Shown piece by piece: positions 35,269-44,372 of a stretch of 64,000 nt of DNA (its first letter is position 1; each line of letters opens with the position of its first letter). The stretch comes from Mycobacterium spongiae (lineage in GTDB: Bacteria > Actinomycetota > Actinomycetes > Mycobacteriales > Mycobacteriaceae). The position numbers and the translations under genes are program-made. The DNA is taken from NCBI RefSeq assembly GCF_018278905.1, contig NZ_CP046600.1:806001-870000 (forward strand). The letters run 5' to 3'. The notes beneath the pieces are model-generated. The model worked only from the letters and a program-made list of their open reading frames with translations, was not told the origin of the DNA and ran no database searches.

Positions 35269-37145
35269 GTCCGGTCACCGACCACCTTGTCGGCGACTGC
35301 CGACGCCAGAGCCATGATGGCTAGCTGCGGGTTCACTGCGGCGCAGCTGGGCAAGATCGACCCATCGGCAACCCACACGCCTTCCGCACCGCGCAGTCGA
35401 CCGGTCTCGTCGACTGGACATATCTGCTCGTTGGCACCCGCGGCCGCGGTGCCGGTCGGGTGGAAGGCCGCAAGGTGCAGGCTTGCGGGGTTGCTCTGCT
35501 GCACCACGTCGTGCAGCTCAGACAGCGACGTTACGGGTGGAACGCCGGGAAGTCCGGTGAGTACCTCGACGGCGCCGGCGGCGAAGAGCAGCCGACCCAT
35601 GGCCTGCATTGCCACGCGAAGCTTGAGTACGTCGCCACGGTCGATGTCGTAGCGCACCAGCTGCTCGCCTCCCAGCGACCGCACTGAGCCCACCCCGCGA
35701 TCGGCCACCATGGCACCGAAGGTTGCGACGTGAGACGCCCGGTCGAGCCAGCTCAGCAGCTCGGCGCCGTACCCGGGAAAGACCATCGACCCCATTCCCG
35801 GCGGCGTGGATGTCGCTTCGATCAGGACGCCATCCGACTCGTGCAATTCGTGGGCAGCGGCGCTCTGCAATACTCCGCGCCAGGCCAGGACATCGTCCTC
35901 GAAACGCCCGGCGAGCATTGTCGCCGGATGTAGCGCAAGGTTGCGGCCGAGCCGGGGATGCTTGCCAAGACCGCTGCGCCGCAACAGCCCCGGTGTCTCG
36001 GTTGTACCGGCGGCAATGATGACCGTGTCGGCGAGCACGTCGAAGGCGGTGCCATCGGGGCGGCGGGCGCGCACCCCGCAGGCGCGTCCACCCTGGTGGA
36101 GTACTCGTTCGACCCGCGCCTGCGAGACGATATGTGCACCGGCGGCGCAGGCTTGGGGTAAGGCGTTGAGATGTACGCCGAACTTGGCGTTTCGGGGGCA
36201 GCCGATTGCGCACTGGCAACAGCCGTCGCAGTCGGGTGCGTTTCGCGGAATGGGTGCGGCTCGCCAGCTCAGGGACTTGGCGGCGTCGAGTAGCAGGCGT
36301 CCGTTGCGGCCCATGACTTGGAGGGGCACCGGTGCGACTCGCAACGTGTGCTCCACCTCGTCGAGGTGGTCGGCCAGCAGGTCCGGGTCGGCGATGGTGA
36401 GGCCGAATTCGTCGCGCCAGCGCTGTTGCACGGCAAGTGGTGGCCGGTAGCAGGTGCCGGAGTTGACGACGGTGGTGCCTCCGATCGCCCGGCCGACGGG
36501 CAGCACTATCGCCGGGCGGCCCAACGCGACGGTGGCCCCTGCTCCGCGGTATAGCCCGGCGTAGCGGTCGATCGGATGGGTGGTGCGAAACTCCTCGACC
36601 GTCCAGCGCCGTCCCTCTTCGAGCACGATGGTGTCGAACCCATTCCGGGCCAGGGTGCGGGCCACCATGGCCCCGCCGGCGCCGGAGCCGACGATGACTG
36701 CATCGGTGGTTACGACGGAACGGCTTTCGGTCGACGAGGTGACGCCCAACTCCGCGTCAGGTCGCGCCGGATCGTGTTCCTGGGCGCGCGAGAGCAATTC
36801 GTGCGCGTATGTGTCGGCGCCGTTGGCGAGCAGCACGATCGCCTTCAGGCCCTCGACGGCCGCGCCGGCGTCCGGGCTAAGCGCAGCGATCCGGCGCAGC
36901 ACCTGCGCACGCGCATCCGGGTCTAGTTGCGAAAACGACCGGCCGGTGGTGAGGTAGCTCGCTGCGGTCAGCGACAGCACGCCCCCACGCACGGCCCGAC
37001 GCGATGTCGCTGGGAGCTGTGCCACATAGCGGTTGACGCGTTCGGCGAGCTGGGCCGGCGACGGGCCGCCGTGCTCTTCGGGCAGCAGCGCGGTGCCGAA
37101 CGAGGCTAAGGACGCGAACGACGCCCGTTCCGCAATCCGGCTCAT
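35265..37145 (-). CDS. GMC family flavin oxidoreductase (Rv0492c)
   Basis: This 626-residue enzyme starts at ATG 37145, overlapping the preceding gene stop by three bases within ATGA; the frame stays open upstream to 37568 but that overlaps the other gene. The FAD-binding motif VIVGSGAGGAMVARTL lies at about residues 148-163, and the C-terminal GMC block HPTGTAAAGANEQICPV and NPQLAIMALA is intact. A cysteine cluster CDGCCQCAIGCPRN in the middle is like an iron-sulphur or structural metal site. It is preceded by about 140 residues that are helical. The substrate, perhaps a sterol or long-chain alcohol, is not known. Confidence 0.88.
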   Translation of the reverse strand: MSRIAERASFASLASFGTALLPEEHGGPSPAQLAERVNRYVAQLPATSRRAVRGGVLSLTAASYLTTGRSFSQLDPDARAQVLRRIAALSPDAGAAVEGLKAIVLLANGADTYAHELLSRAQEHDPARPDAELGVTSSTESRSVVTTDAVIVGSGAGGAMVARTLARNGFDTIVLEEGRRWTVEEFRTTHPIDRYAGLYRGAGATVALGRPAIVLPVGRAIGGTTVVNSGTCYRPPLAVQQRWRDEFGLTIADPDLLADHLDEVEHTLRVAPVPLQVMGRNGRLLLDAAKSLSWRAAPIPRNAPDCDGCCQCAIGCPRNAKFGVHLNALPQACAAGAHIVSQARVERVLHQGGRACGVRARRPDGTAFDVLADTVIIAAGTTETPGLLRRSGLGKHPRLGRNLALHPATMLAGRFEDDVLAWRGVLQSAAAHELHESDGVLIEATSTPPGMGSMVFPGYGAELLSWLDRASHVATFGAMVADRGVGSVRSLGGEQLVRYDIDRGDVLKLRVAMQAMGRLLFAAGAVEVLTGLPGVPPVTSLSELHDVVQQSNPASLHLAAFHPTGTAAAGANEQICPVDETGRLRGAEGVWVADGSILPSCAAVNPQLAIMALASAVADKVVGDRT

Positions 37146-37507
37146 GACGCGGATGCGGTGAGCTGCCCCAGTTGTCGGCCGAGTTGTCGGCCGAGTTTGA
37201 GGAAGAACGGGTAGGTCGCGAAGATGAGGGCGGCGGTCGCGTGTAGTGGCCACCCGGACTTGCCGGTTTCCGGGGTCGTGTTCACGTTGAAGACCCCGCT
37301 GTTCCACATGAAGTCGCGCCCATTGTGGGCGCGGAAGGGCCGCCACAGCAATCCGAGGCCGGGCACGTTGTGGTAGAGCCCGAACGATCCGCCGAAGAAG
37401 ACGCCCAGGGTGGCGGCCTCCGCGCCATCGCGACGATCCGCGGGTACGCGACGCTCGATGAGAACTCCGGAGATGAACAGCAACGGTGGGTCGAGTAGGA
37501 AGCTCAT
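37142..37507 (-). CDS. Small membrane protein of the GMC operon (Rv0492A-like)
   Basis: This 121-residue protein starts at ATG 37507, overlapping the stop of the upstream gene by four bases. It has weakly hydrophobic stretches (LLFISGVLIE; LGVFFGGSFGLYHNVPGLGLL; ALIFATYPFFL) and ends with a tandem GRQLGRQLGQL. The function is unknown. The tight overlaps on both sides show an operon with the oxidoreductase, so it may be its membrane or electron-transfer partner; that is inference. Confidence 0.75.
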   Translation of the reverse strand: MSFLLDPPLLFISGVLIERRVPADRRDGAEAATLGVFFGGSFGLYHNVPGLGLLWRPFRAHNGRDFMWNSGVFNVNTTPETGKSGWPLHATAALIFATYPFFLKLGRQLGRQLGQLTASAS

Positions 37508-38499
37508 GATGGTGTCCTTTCGTTGAGGGCGGGTGCTCCAGAGCCCTCCGGGGCGTCGCGCAAGCCAACTTCGGCGTGCCCGATGCCGTGCAGCGACCAG
37601 GTGCGCTCGACTACCCGGCTGCCGCGCTGGCGGCGACTGATCTCGATGTGGATGTCGGCTTGTTCGGTGTTGGTGCACACCGCAGTGGCCCCGTCGGGAT
37701 CGGTGTATCCCAGGCTCACGCACTTGTCCGGGGGCTGGTCCACCCGGATCAGCACGTCGCGGCTGCCGATGCGCCCCTCCAGCTGCCAGTGCTGCAGACC
37801 CAGCGTTGTCCGCATCCGAAGTGATGGCAGCGGGCTTGCGGGCCAATCCGTTCCGTCGATGCGGAAGCGAACGAACGCCATGGGCGCAAGCCTGCGTAGC
37901 CCCGGTCTGCGCGACACGGCGGTCACGACCTCGGCGACATCGCCGTTGCCGAGGTCGGCATGGATCCATCCCCAACGCTTGGCGTTGCCGTGCCCATAGA
38001 TGTGGGCGATACCGCCTCGCCAGCCGTCGAGGCGGTGGGTGTCGTCGCCAACGCTCATTGTTCCGGTGAAGTCGGCGCTGGGAGCGAGCACTACTTGGGC
38101 ACCGGGCAGCAACTCCCGCTCCCATGCCACGCGCGGAAACGTCCACAACGGTGCGCCGCTGTCCTTCCAGGACAGATCCCAGCCCAGCGATCCCGCTTGC
38201 CCGCTGAGTTCCTCGGGGCCCACGCGTGCCTCTGGGGTCTCGAACCAGGTCGGGCCGGCTGCGGGTTGGGTGGGCTCGGGACCGAAGCGTTCGGTGCGCG
38301 GCGGGCCGTCGGAGGGAAACCAGGTCGCCCAACCGTGCGCGTATGGCGCTACACCGGTCGCGGCCGGTGCCACCGTTTCGCAATGCACCCACAGGCCGGC
38401 GCGGGTCAGCGGATCCGACAGTGTGGCATACCACACTTCGAGGCGGCCGGACGCACCACGCCAGCGTGGGGCGGCGGCCGATCGCATTTCGTTGTCCAC
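37504..38499 (-). CDS. Predicted beta-barrel protein of the GMC operon (Rv0493c)
   Basis: This 331-residue soluble protein starts with GTG 38499, which has GAGGTG upstream. It is rich in tryptophan and beta strands, with a segment GGIAHIYGHGNAKRWGWIHA that recalls the paired-lipocalin folds of CrtC/AttH-type proteins. That family resemblance is by eye. No catalytic motif is recognised. It is the first gene of the three-gene operon and is divergent from the FadR-type regulator. Confidence 0.78.
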   Translation of the reverse strand: MDNEMRSAAAPRWRGASGRLEVWYATLSDPLTRAGLWVHCETVAPAATGVAPYAHGWATWFPSDGPPRTERFGPEPTQPAAGPTWFETPEARVGPEELSGQAGSLGWDLSWKDSGAPLWTFPRVAWERELLPGAQVVLAPSADFTGTMSVGDDTHRLDGWRGGIAHIYGHGNAKRWGWIHADLGNGDVAEVVTAVSRRPGLRRLAPMAFVRFRIDGTDWPASPLPSLRMRTTLGLQHWQLEGRIGSRDVLIRVDQPPDKCVSLGYTDPDGATAVCTNTEQADIHIEISRRQRGSRVVERTWSLHGIGHAEVGLRDAPEGSGAPALNERTPS

Positions 38500-38639
38500 T
38501 GCTCACCTCTTCTCGTCGAGTGTGTTTTGAGGGCGTCGAGTGTGCCTTCAGGGCGGGAAAATGGCCCAAATCTCGCCCTGGATGCACAGTCGGACGCGCC
38601 CTAGGGCCGACAGATGCTTTGGTTCTGGCTATGTTGTTC

Positions 38640-38671
38640 GTTCATCCACTATATTGGTTGAGCCAATGAAC
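38640..38671. promoter_or_regulatory. Inverted repeats at the start of the FadR-type gene
   Basis: GTTCAT (38640-38645) and ATGAAC (38666-38671) form an inverted repeat that encloses TTGG-N5-CCAA (38654-38666). The right arm contains the start codon of the regulator, as expected for an autoregulatory site. Rv0494 is reported to bind its own promoter. Confidence 0.4.
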
Positions 38672-39391
38672 CAGTCAAGTGTTTTTCAGCAACCGGATCG
38701 TCAGCGGGTGGATGAGCAGATCGCTACGTCGATCGCCGACGCCATCCTCGACGGAGTTTTCCCGCCCGGGTCGACCCTGCCGCCCGAGCGGGAATTGGCC
38801 GAACAGCTCGGGGTCAATCGCACTTCGCTGCGGCAGGGTCTTGCTCGGTTGCAACAGGTCGGGCTGATCGAGGTCCGCCACGGCAGCGGCAGTGTTGTTC
38901 GTGACCCGCAAGGCCTTACCCATCCGGCGGTGGTCGAGGCGCTGGTACGCAAACTGGGCCCGGATTTTCTCGTTGAATTGCTGGAGATCCGTGCGGCGTT
39001 GGGACCGTTGATCGGCCGTCTCGCGGCTGAACGCCATACTCCTGATGACGCTGAGGCCTTACGTGCCTCGCTGGCGGTCGTGGCGGAGGCGGACACGACC
39101 GCAGGCCGTCAGGCCGCCGATCTCGCCTTCTTCCACGTGGTGATCCACGGCACCCGCAACCGCGCATTGGGTTTGCTGTACCGCTGGGTTGAGCACGGCT
39201 TCGGGGGGCGCGAGCATGAGCTCACCGCGGCCTACGACAACGCTGTCGCGGTGGTGGCCGATCTACGGGCGATCACCGACGCGGTCCTGGCACGTGACGC
39301 CGATAAAGCCGCCGCAGCCGTGGAAGCGTACTTACGTGCCAGCGCGCTGCGCATGGTCGCGGCTTACGAGAGCCGTGACCAACGCGGCTAG
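38666..39391 (+). CDS. FadR/GntR family regulator (Rv0494)
   Basis: This 241-residue protein has an N-terminal winged helix (about residues 12-75: [24 protein letters not shown] then [17 protein letters not shown]) and an FCD-type helical domain from about residue 95. It matches Rv0494, an autoregulator reported to respond to starvation and to long-chain acyl-CoA. It is divergent from the GMC operon, which is its probable target. The start is ATG 38666; an in-frame TTG 12 bases upstream is possible. Confidence 0.9.
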   Translation: MNQSSVFQQPDRQRVDEQIATSIADAILDGVFPPGSTLPPERELAEQLGVNRTSLRQGLARLQQVGLIEVRHGSGSVVRDPQGLTHPAVVEALVRKLGPDFLVELLEIRAALGPLIGRLAAERHTPDDAEALRASLAVVAEADTTAGRQAADLAFFHVVIHGTRNRALGLLYRWVEHGFGGREHELTAAYDNAVAVVADLRAITDAVLARDADKAAAAVEAYLRASALRMVAAYESRDQRG

Positions 39392-39402
39392 CGGGCGGTG
39401 TG

Positions 39403-40197
39403 CTACTTGGCTGCTCGCGTCGCGGGATGTACGGCGATGAGTCCTAATCGCCCGCGGCGCTTACACATCGCGGCGAGTTCCGCGTAGGCCTTCGCGCCGA
39501 GCAGTTCGGTGAGCTCGTCGGCAAGGCTTTCCCAGACCGGCTTGCTGCCGATATGGGCGGCTGGATCACCGGTGCAGTACCAGTGCAGGTCGGCGCCGCC
39601 CGAGCCCCAGCCACGTCGGTCGAATTCGGTGATGGTGGTTTTGAGGACTTCGGTGCCGTCCGGCCGGGTGACCCATTCTTGACTGCGTCGGATCGGTAGC
39701 TGCCAACAGACATCGGGTTTCATGGTCAGTGGCGGCACGCCCAACTTGAGCGCTTTGCTGTGCAGCGCGCAACCGGCGCCGCCGGCGAAGCCGGGCCGAT
39801 TCAGGAAAATACATGCGTCCTTGTGTCTGCGAGTTCGGAATTGCGGTTGCCCGTCGTGTTCGTCGAGCTCCAGATAGCCCTTGCGGCGCAGACCCTTATC
39901 GCGGAATTGCCAGTCTTCGTCGGTCAGCTTCTTCACCGAGTCGTCCAATCGCGCACGATCGTCGTCGTCGGACAGGAATGCTCCGTGCGAGCAACACCCA
40001 TCGTCGGGCCGGTCTGCGACGGTGCCCTGGCAGGCTGGGGTGCCAAAGACACACGTCCACCGCGACAGCAGCCACGTGAGGTCGGCCGCGATGATGTGCT
40101 CGTGATTGTCGGGGTCGTAGAACTCCACCCATTCACGAGCAAAATCCAGTTCGACCTCTTGGCCTGGGTGCACCTGTCTCGGGCGCGAGTTCGCCAC
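39403..40197 (-). CDS. Cysteine-rich protein of unknown function (Rv0495c)
   Basis: This 264-residue protein matches Rv0495c, which I recall as conserved and probably essential but without a known function. At least ten cysteines are spread in the motifs [39 protein letters not shown] and WYCTGD, in an arrangement like metal- or iron-sulphur-binding YkgJ-type proteins. It is soluble, with no signal peptide. The M. tuberculosis form is about 30 residues longer, but a start further upstream is not supported here. It is divergent from ppx1. Confidence 0.82.
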   Translation of the reverse strand: MANSRPRQVHPGQEVELDFAREWVEFYDPDNHEHIIAADLTWLLSRWTCVFGTPACQGTVADRPDDGCCSHGAFLSDDDDRARLDDSVKKLTDEDWQFRDKGLRRKGYLELDEHDGQPQFRTRRHKDACIFLNRPGFAGGAGCALHSKALKLGVPPLTMKPDVCWQLPIRRSQEWVTRPDGTEVLKTTITEFDRRGWGSGGADLHWYCTGDPAAHIGSKPVWESLADELTELLGAKAYAELAAMCKRRGRLGLIAVHPATRAAK

Positions 40198-40323
40198 GAC
40201 TGCAACGTTAGACGACCGCTAGAGCGGCGGTTCTGCCTGCTAGCCGGCGCGAGCCGCGCCGTAGTGCGTCGCTACTCAGCGGGTCGCGATGCCGCGGAAT
40301 TTGCGCACGGCTAGTTTGATTTT

Positions 40324-41358
40324 GTGCGATTGGGCGTGCTGGACGTTGGTAGCAACACCGTCCATCTCCTGGTAGTGGATGCTCACCGTGGTGGGCATCC
40401 GACGCCGATGAGTTCGACCAAGGCCGCGCTGCGTCTGGCCGAGGCCACCGATAGCTCGGGCAAGATCACCAAGCGCGGTGCGGACAGGCTGGTGACCACC
40501 ATCGATGAATTCGCCAAGATCGCGGTGAGTTCGGGCTGTGCTGAGTTGATGGCTTTCGCCACCTCCGCGGTCCGCGACGCGGAGAATTCTGACGACGTAC
40601 TGTCCCGGGTACGCGACGAGACCGGTGTCGAGCTACAGGCGCTGCGCGGTGTCGACGAGTCGCGGCTGACCTTTTTGGCGGTGCGGCGCTGGTTCGGGTG
40701 GAGTGCGGGGCGCATCATCAACCTCGATATCGGTGGCGGTTCGCTGGAGGTGTCCAGCGGTGTCGATGAGGAGCCGGAGGTGGCGTTGTCGCTGCCACTG
40801 GGCGCCGGCCGGTTGACCCGCGAGTGGCTGCCCGACGACCCGCCCGGCCGGCGGCGGGTGGCGATGCTGCGTGATTGGCTTGACGCCGAGCTGGCTGACG
40901 CCAGCGTTGCCGTCCTGGAAGCTGGCAGCCCGGACCTCGCGGTAGCAACGTCGAAGACGTTTCGCTCGCTGGCACGACTCACCGGTGCGGCGCCATCGGC
41001 CGCCGGGCCGCGGGTGAAACGAACCCTGACAGCTAACGGCCTGCGGCAACTCATCGCATTTATCTCTAGGATGACGGCGGCTGACCGTGCAGAACTGGAA
41101 GGAGTTAGCGCCGAGCGTGCGCCGCAGATCGTGGCGGGCGCCTTGGTGGCGGAGGCGAGCATGCGAGCGCTGTCGATTGAAACGGTGGATATCTGCCCGT
41201 GGGCACTGCGGGAAGGGCTCATCTTGCGCAAACTCGACAGCGAAGCCGACGGAACCGCCTTGATTGAATCCTCGTCGGTAGCGCCTTCGGTGCGCGATGC
41301 TAGAGGTCAGGCAGTTGATCGGAACGCGGTTACCCGATCGAGAGGCAACAAACCATGA
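40324..41358 (+). CDS. ppx1: Exopolyphosphatase/ppGpp phosphohydrolase family protein Ppx1
   Basis: This 344-residue protein of the GppA/Ppx ASKHA fold has [15 protein letters not shown] at the N-terminus and [12 protein letters not shown] as the second phosphate loop. It hydrolyses short-chain polyphosphate; in M. tuberculosis Rv0496 is the Ppx1 homologue. The start is GTG 40324. Its stop overlaps the start of the next gene (ATGA). The last 30 residues are low-complexity. Confidence 0.92.
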   Translation: MRLGVLDVGSNTVHLLVVDAHRGGHPTPMSSTKAALRLAEATDSSGKITKRGADRLVTTIDEFAKIAVSSGCAELMAFATSAVRDAENSDDVLSRVRDETGVELQALRGVDESRLTFLAVRRWFGWSAGRIINLDIGGGSLEVSSGVDEEPEVALSLPLGAGRLTREWLPDDPPGRRRVAMLRDWLDAELADASVAVLEAGSPDLAVATSKTFRSLARLTGAAPSAAGPRVKRTLTANGLRQLIAFISRMTAADRAELEGVSAERAPQIVAGALVAEASMRALSIETVDICPWALREGLILRKLDSEADGTALIESSSVAPSVRDARGQAVDRNAVTRSRGNKP

Positions 41359-42542
41359 CTCGACCACACTCCGAGACGGAGAGCCCGAGCACGCGGCAGA
41401 TCCCGGTGGCCGAATTGCTCGCCAAGAACGGAACCATCGGCGCCCCGGCGGTAACTCGGCGGCGCCGTCGTCGCCGCGGTGATGCCGACATGGTCACGGT
41501 TGCCGAATTGACCGGTGAGATCCCGATCGTTCGTGACAGTGATCATCCCGATCATCCCGATCATCCCGATCATCCCGATCATCCCGATCGTCCCGATCGT
41601 GCTGACCATGCTGATCAAGGCGATCGTGAGGACCGCAACACACGCCCTCAGGATCGCCCGCAGGAAGCCCACGACCAAGCAGCCGAAGGGCCGATCCAGG
41701 TTGCCGAGGCTTCTCTGCAGTCGCCCGCCCAGACGGATCCATCACCGATCACCGAAGAAGGCCCGGAAAGCCATCCCAGTACCGGGTACTGGTCTGAAGC
41801 GGAGCCGCGCTGGCCCAAGTCACCGCCGCAGGCTCGGCGCGGTTCCGGGCCGGAGCGTAGCGAGTACCCGCGCCCCCTGCGTCACACCGACGATAGCGAT
41901 GCGCAAAGCTCCTTCGCGCCTTCCGGTGCCGAGCATATGAGTCCGGATCCAGTAGAGCCCTATGGCGATATCTCGGTGGATGTCACCGACACCGAGGTGA
42001 GCGAGGTCGAACCAGCGACCGAGGATTCCGCCTTCGCGCGCTCCTACCTGCAGGCTGCAGACGGGGCCTCCGACCAGGCGCTTTTCGGCGGTCAGTCGAT
42101 CGCGGACGAGATTGCCCGACGACAGCGCGGTCGACAGCAAGGATCGTGGTTCGGCGACGACGGTGTGGGTTCCGACGGTGAGTTCGCCGAACAAATCGCC
42201 GAACAGCGAGTCTTAGAAAGGGAGGCAGGGAAGGAAGGGGAGGAAGGGGAGGATTCCGGCGACTCGCCGGGCACGATTGACACGCTGTGGCGTGGCACCG
42301 CGGTGGTGTTGCAGTCGATCCTGGCCGTTGCGTTCGGCGCTGGCCTATTCATCGCCTTTGACCAGCTATGGCGGTGGAACAGCATCGTGGCCCTGGCATT
42401 GTCGGTATTGGTCATCCTGGGCCTCGTGGTCGGGGTGCGCGTGGTGCGCAAGACCGAGGACATCGCGAGCACGTTGATCGCGGTCGCGGTCGGAGCGCTG
42501 ATTACCTGGGGACCGTTGGTGCTATCCCTGCAGGCGGGCTAG
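41355..42542 (+). CDS. Membrane protein with HPD-repeat disordered region (Rv0497-like)
   Basis: This 395-residue protein is translationally coupled to ppx1. The first 300 residues are hydrophilic and disordered, with conserved [14 protein letters not shown] near the start, a run of HPD units (about residues 63-80) and an acidic [11 protein letters not shown] stretch. Three transmembrane helices follow (about residues 310-332, 337-357 and 366-390). The function is unknown. From memory Rv0497 has about 310 residues, so this protein is longer in the disordered part. Confidence 0.83.
   Translation: MTRPHSETESPSTRQIPVAELLAKNGTIGAPAVTRRRRRRRGDADMVTVAELTGEIPIVRDSDHPDHPDHPDHPDHPDRPDRADHADQGDREDRNTRPQDRPQEAHDQAAEGPIQVAEASLQSPAQTDPSPITEEGPESHPSTGYWSEAEPRWPKSPPQARRGSGPERSEYPRPLRHTDDSDAQSSFAPSGAEHMSPDPVEPYGDISVDVTDTEVSEVEPATEDSAFARSYLQAADGASDQALFGGQSIADEIARRQRGRQQGSWFGDDGVGSDGEFAEQIAEQRVLEREAGKEGEEGEDSGDSPGTIDTLWRGTAVVLQSILAVAFGAGLFIAFDQLWRWNSIVALALSVLVILGLVVGVRVVRKTEDIASTLIAVAVGALITWGPLVLSLQAG
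41541..41612 (+). repeat. Nine-base tandem repeat in the Rv0497-like gene
   Basis: Five perfect copies of GATCATCCC (41541-41585) are followed by three degenerate ones (GATCGTCCC, GATCGTGCT, GACCATGCT). The unit encodes DHP in frame, so its number can vary without frame loss. Confidence 0.95.
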
Positions 42543-42560
42543 GCGCCACCACACTCGACA

Positions 42561-43403
42561 GTGCGCCCAGCAATCAAAGTCGGTCTTTCGACAGCCTCGG
42601 TTTACCCGCTGCGGGCCGAGGCCGCATTCGAGTACGCCGCCAGACTCGGCTACGACGGGGTTGAGTTGATGGTGTGGGGGGAGTCGGTCAGCCAGGACAT
42701 CGACGCCGTCAAGAAGTTGTCGCGGCGCTATCGCATGCCGGTGTTGTCCGTACACGCTCCTTGCTTGCTCATCTCGCAGCGGGTGTGGGGCGCCAATCCG
42801 ATCCTCAAGTTGGATCGCAGCGTGCGGGCCGCTGAAGAGCTGGGTGCCCAAACGGTCGTCGTGCATCCGCCGTTCCGGTGGCAACGCCGCTACGCCGAGG
42901 CGTTCAGTCATCAGGTAGTCGCGCTCGAAGCCTCGAGCGAGGTGATGGTGGCTGTGGAAAACATGTTTCCCTTCCGGGCGGACCGCTTCTTCGGGGCCGA
43001 TCAGTCCCGTGAACGGATGCGTAGGCGTGGCGGTGGGCCGGGAGCGGCGATCTCAGCGTTCTCGCCGTCCTACGACCCGCTGGACGGCAACCACGCCCAC
43101 TACACCCTTGATCTCTCCCATACCGCGACTGCGGGTACCGACGCGTTGGATATGGCGCGACGGATGGGCTCGGGTCTGGTGCACCTGCATCTGTGCGACG
43201 GCAGCGGCCTACCGGCCGATGAGCACCTGGTTCCGGGACGCGGCACGCAACCGACCGCCGAGGTGTGCCAGATGCTGGCCGGTGGCGGGTTCGCGGGCCA
43301 TGTCATCTTGGAGGTGTCCACCTCGGGGGCACGTTCGGCTACCGAGCGGGAAGACATGCTGGCCGAATCGCTACAGTTCGCACGCACGAACCTGCTTCGC
43401 TGA
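42561..43403 (+). CDS. Xylose isomerase-like TIM barrel protein (Rv0498)
   Basis: This 280-residue protein starts with GTG 42561 (RPAIKVGLSTASVYPL). It has the AP-endonuclease-2 fold with metal-ligand positions in SVHAPCLL, VVHPPFRW, VENMFPF, LDLSHTA, LHLCDGS and VILEVSTSG. It is likely a sugar or sugar-phosphate isomerase/epimerase or a hydrolase; the substrate is unknown. It matches Rv0498 in length. Confidence 0.88.
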   Translation: MRPAIKVGLSTASVYPLRAEAAFEYAARLGYDGVELMVWGESVSQDIDAVKKLSRRYRMPVLSVHAPCLLISQRVWGANPILKLDRSVRAAEELGAQTVVVHPPFRWQRRYAEAFSHQVVALEASSEVMVAVENMFPFRADRFFGADQSRERMRRRGGGPGAAISAFSPSYDPLDGNHAHYTLDLSHTATAGTDALDMARRMGSGLVHLHLCDGSGLPADEHLVPGRGTQPTAEVCQMLAGGGFAGHVILEVSTSGARSATEREDMLAESLQFARTNLLR

Positions 43404-43428
43404 CAACCCGGAAAGCCCGGTAGGAGCC

Positions 43429-44337
43429 ATGAAGCCGTTGTTCACGACCGCGATGTCGCTGCGCGCCGTCGACGGTAGTGGTGCGGAGTTTGAGGGTGAG
43501 CTGAACGAGCATTGGACCATCGGGCCCAAGGTGCACGGTGGCGCCATGCTGGCCTTGTGCGCCAATGCCGCTCGCATAGCTCACGGACGCGGTGCAACAC
43601 CGCACGTGGGGCAGCCGGTCACCGAGCCAGCCCCCGCGCTGGGACCGGCCCTGGAGCCGGTCGCAGTGTCGGCCAATTTCTTGTGGGCACCGGATCCAGG
43701 GGTGATGCGGCTCCAGACGTTTATCCGCAAACGTGGTCGCCGGATCAGCGTGGTCGATGTCGAACTCAGGCAGCGCGACCGGACGGCGGTGCACGCGGTG
43801 GTCACCTTGGGCGAGCCCGAGCATTCTCTGCCCCGGGACACGGTTGACAGGGCGGATGAGACCAATCCAGCAGCGCCGCTCCTGTCAGCGAACCCCGTCG
43901 GGGAGCTGATGGCCCCGGAACCGCCGGGCGATATTGCACCCATCGGTCCCGGCCACCCGCTGGCCGGGTTGGTGCATCTGGGCGAAGGTTGCGACGTCCG
44001 GCCGGTGTTGTCGTCGCTGCGCCCAGCTGCTCATGGTCGGCCGCCAGTGATCCAGATGTGGGCGCGCCCGCGCGGTGCCGCCCCAGACGCGCTGTTCGCA
44101 CTCATGTGTGGGGACTTGTCGGCTCCGGTGACGTTCGCCGTCAACCGCACCGGTTGGGCGCCCACCGTTCAACTCACCGCCCTGCTGAGGGCATTGCCAG
44201 CTGACGGCTGGCTGCGAGTGATCTGTACCTGCGTGGAGATCGGGCACGACTGGTTCGACGAGGATCACATCGTCGTCGACCGGTTGGGCCGTATCGTCGT
44301 GCAATCGCGCCAACTCGCGATGGTTCCCGCCCGGTAG
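43429..44337 (+). CDS. Acyl-CoA thioesterase-like double-hotdog protein (Rv0499)
   Basis: This 302-residue protein starts at ATG 43429 with TAGGAG upstream. The frame is open back to 43009 but that lies inside Rv0498. It begins with the thioesterase pattern LNEHWTIGPKVHGGAMLALC and a second hotdog (GDLSAPVTFAVNRTGWAPTVQLTALLRALPADGW). The two-domain layout fits acyl-CoA thioesterases of the TesB-like group. It probably hydrolyses an acyl-CoA; the chain is unknown. Confidence 0.85.
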   Translation: MKPLFTTAMSLRAVDGSGAEFEGELNEHWTIGPKVHGGAMLALCANAARIAHGRGATPHVGQPVTEPAPALGPALEPVAVSANFLWAPDPGVMRLQTFIRKRGRRISVVDVELRQRDRTAVHAVVTLGEPEHSLPRDTVDRADETNPAAPLLSANPVGELMAPEPPGDIAPIGPGHPLAGLVHLGEGCDVRPVLSSLRPAAHGRPPVIQMWARPRGAAPDALFALMCGDLSAPVTFAVNRTGWAPTVQLTALLRALPADGWLRVICTCVEIGHDWFDEDHIVVDRLGRIVVQSRQLAMVPAR

Positions 44338-44372
44338 CAGGCGACAGCAGGGCTGTCTGCGATGCTTTCGAC

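Noticed and set aside
37508..38587. Long minus-strand extension of the small membrane protein gene
   Set aside because: It is the frame-shifted shadow of the Rv0493c-like gene and is arginine-rich without domains.
43009..43428. Upstream extension of the Rv0499 frame
   Set aside because: It lies inside the TIM-barrel gene in another phase; ATG 43429 has a proper ribosome-binding site.
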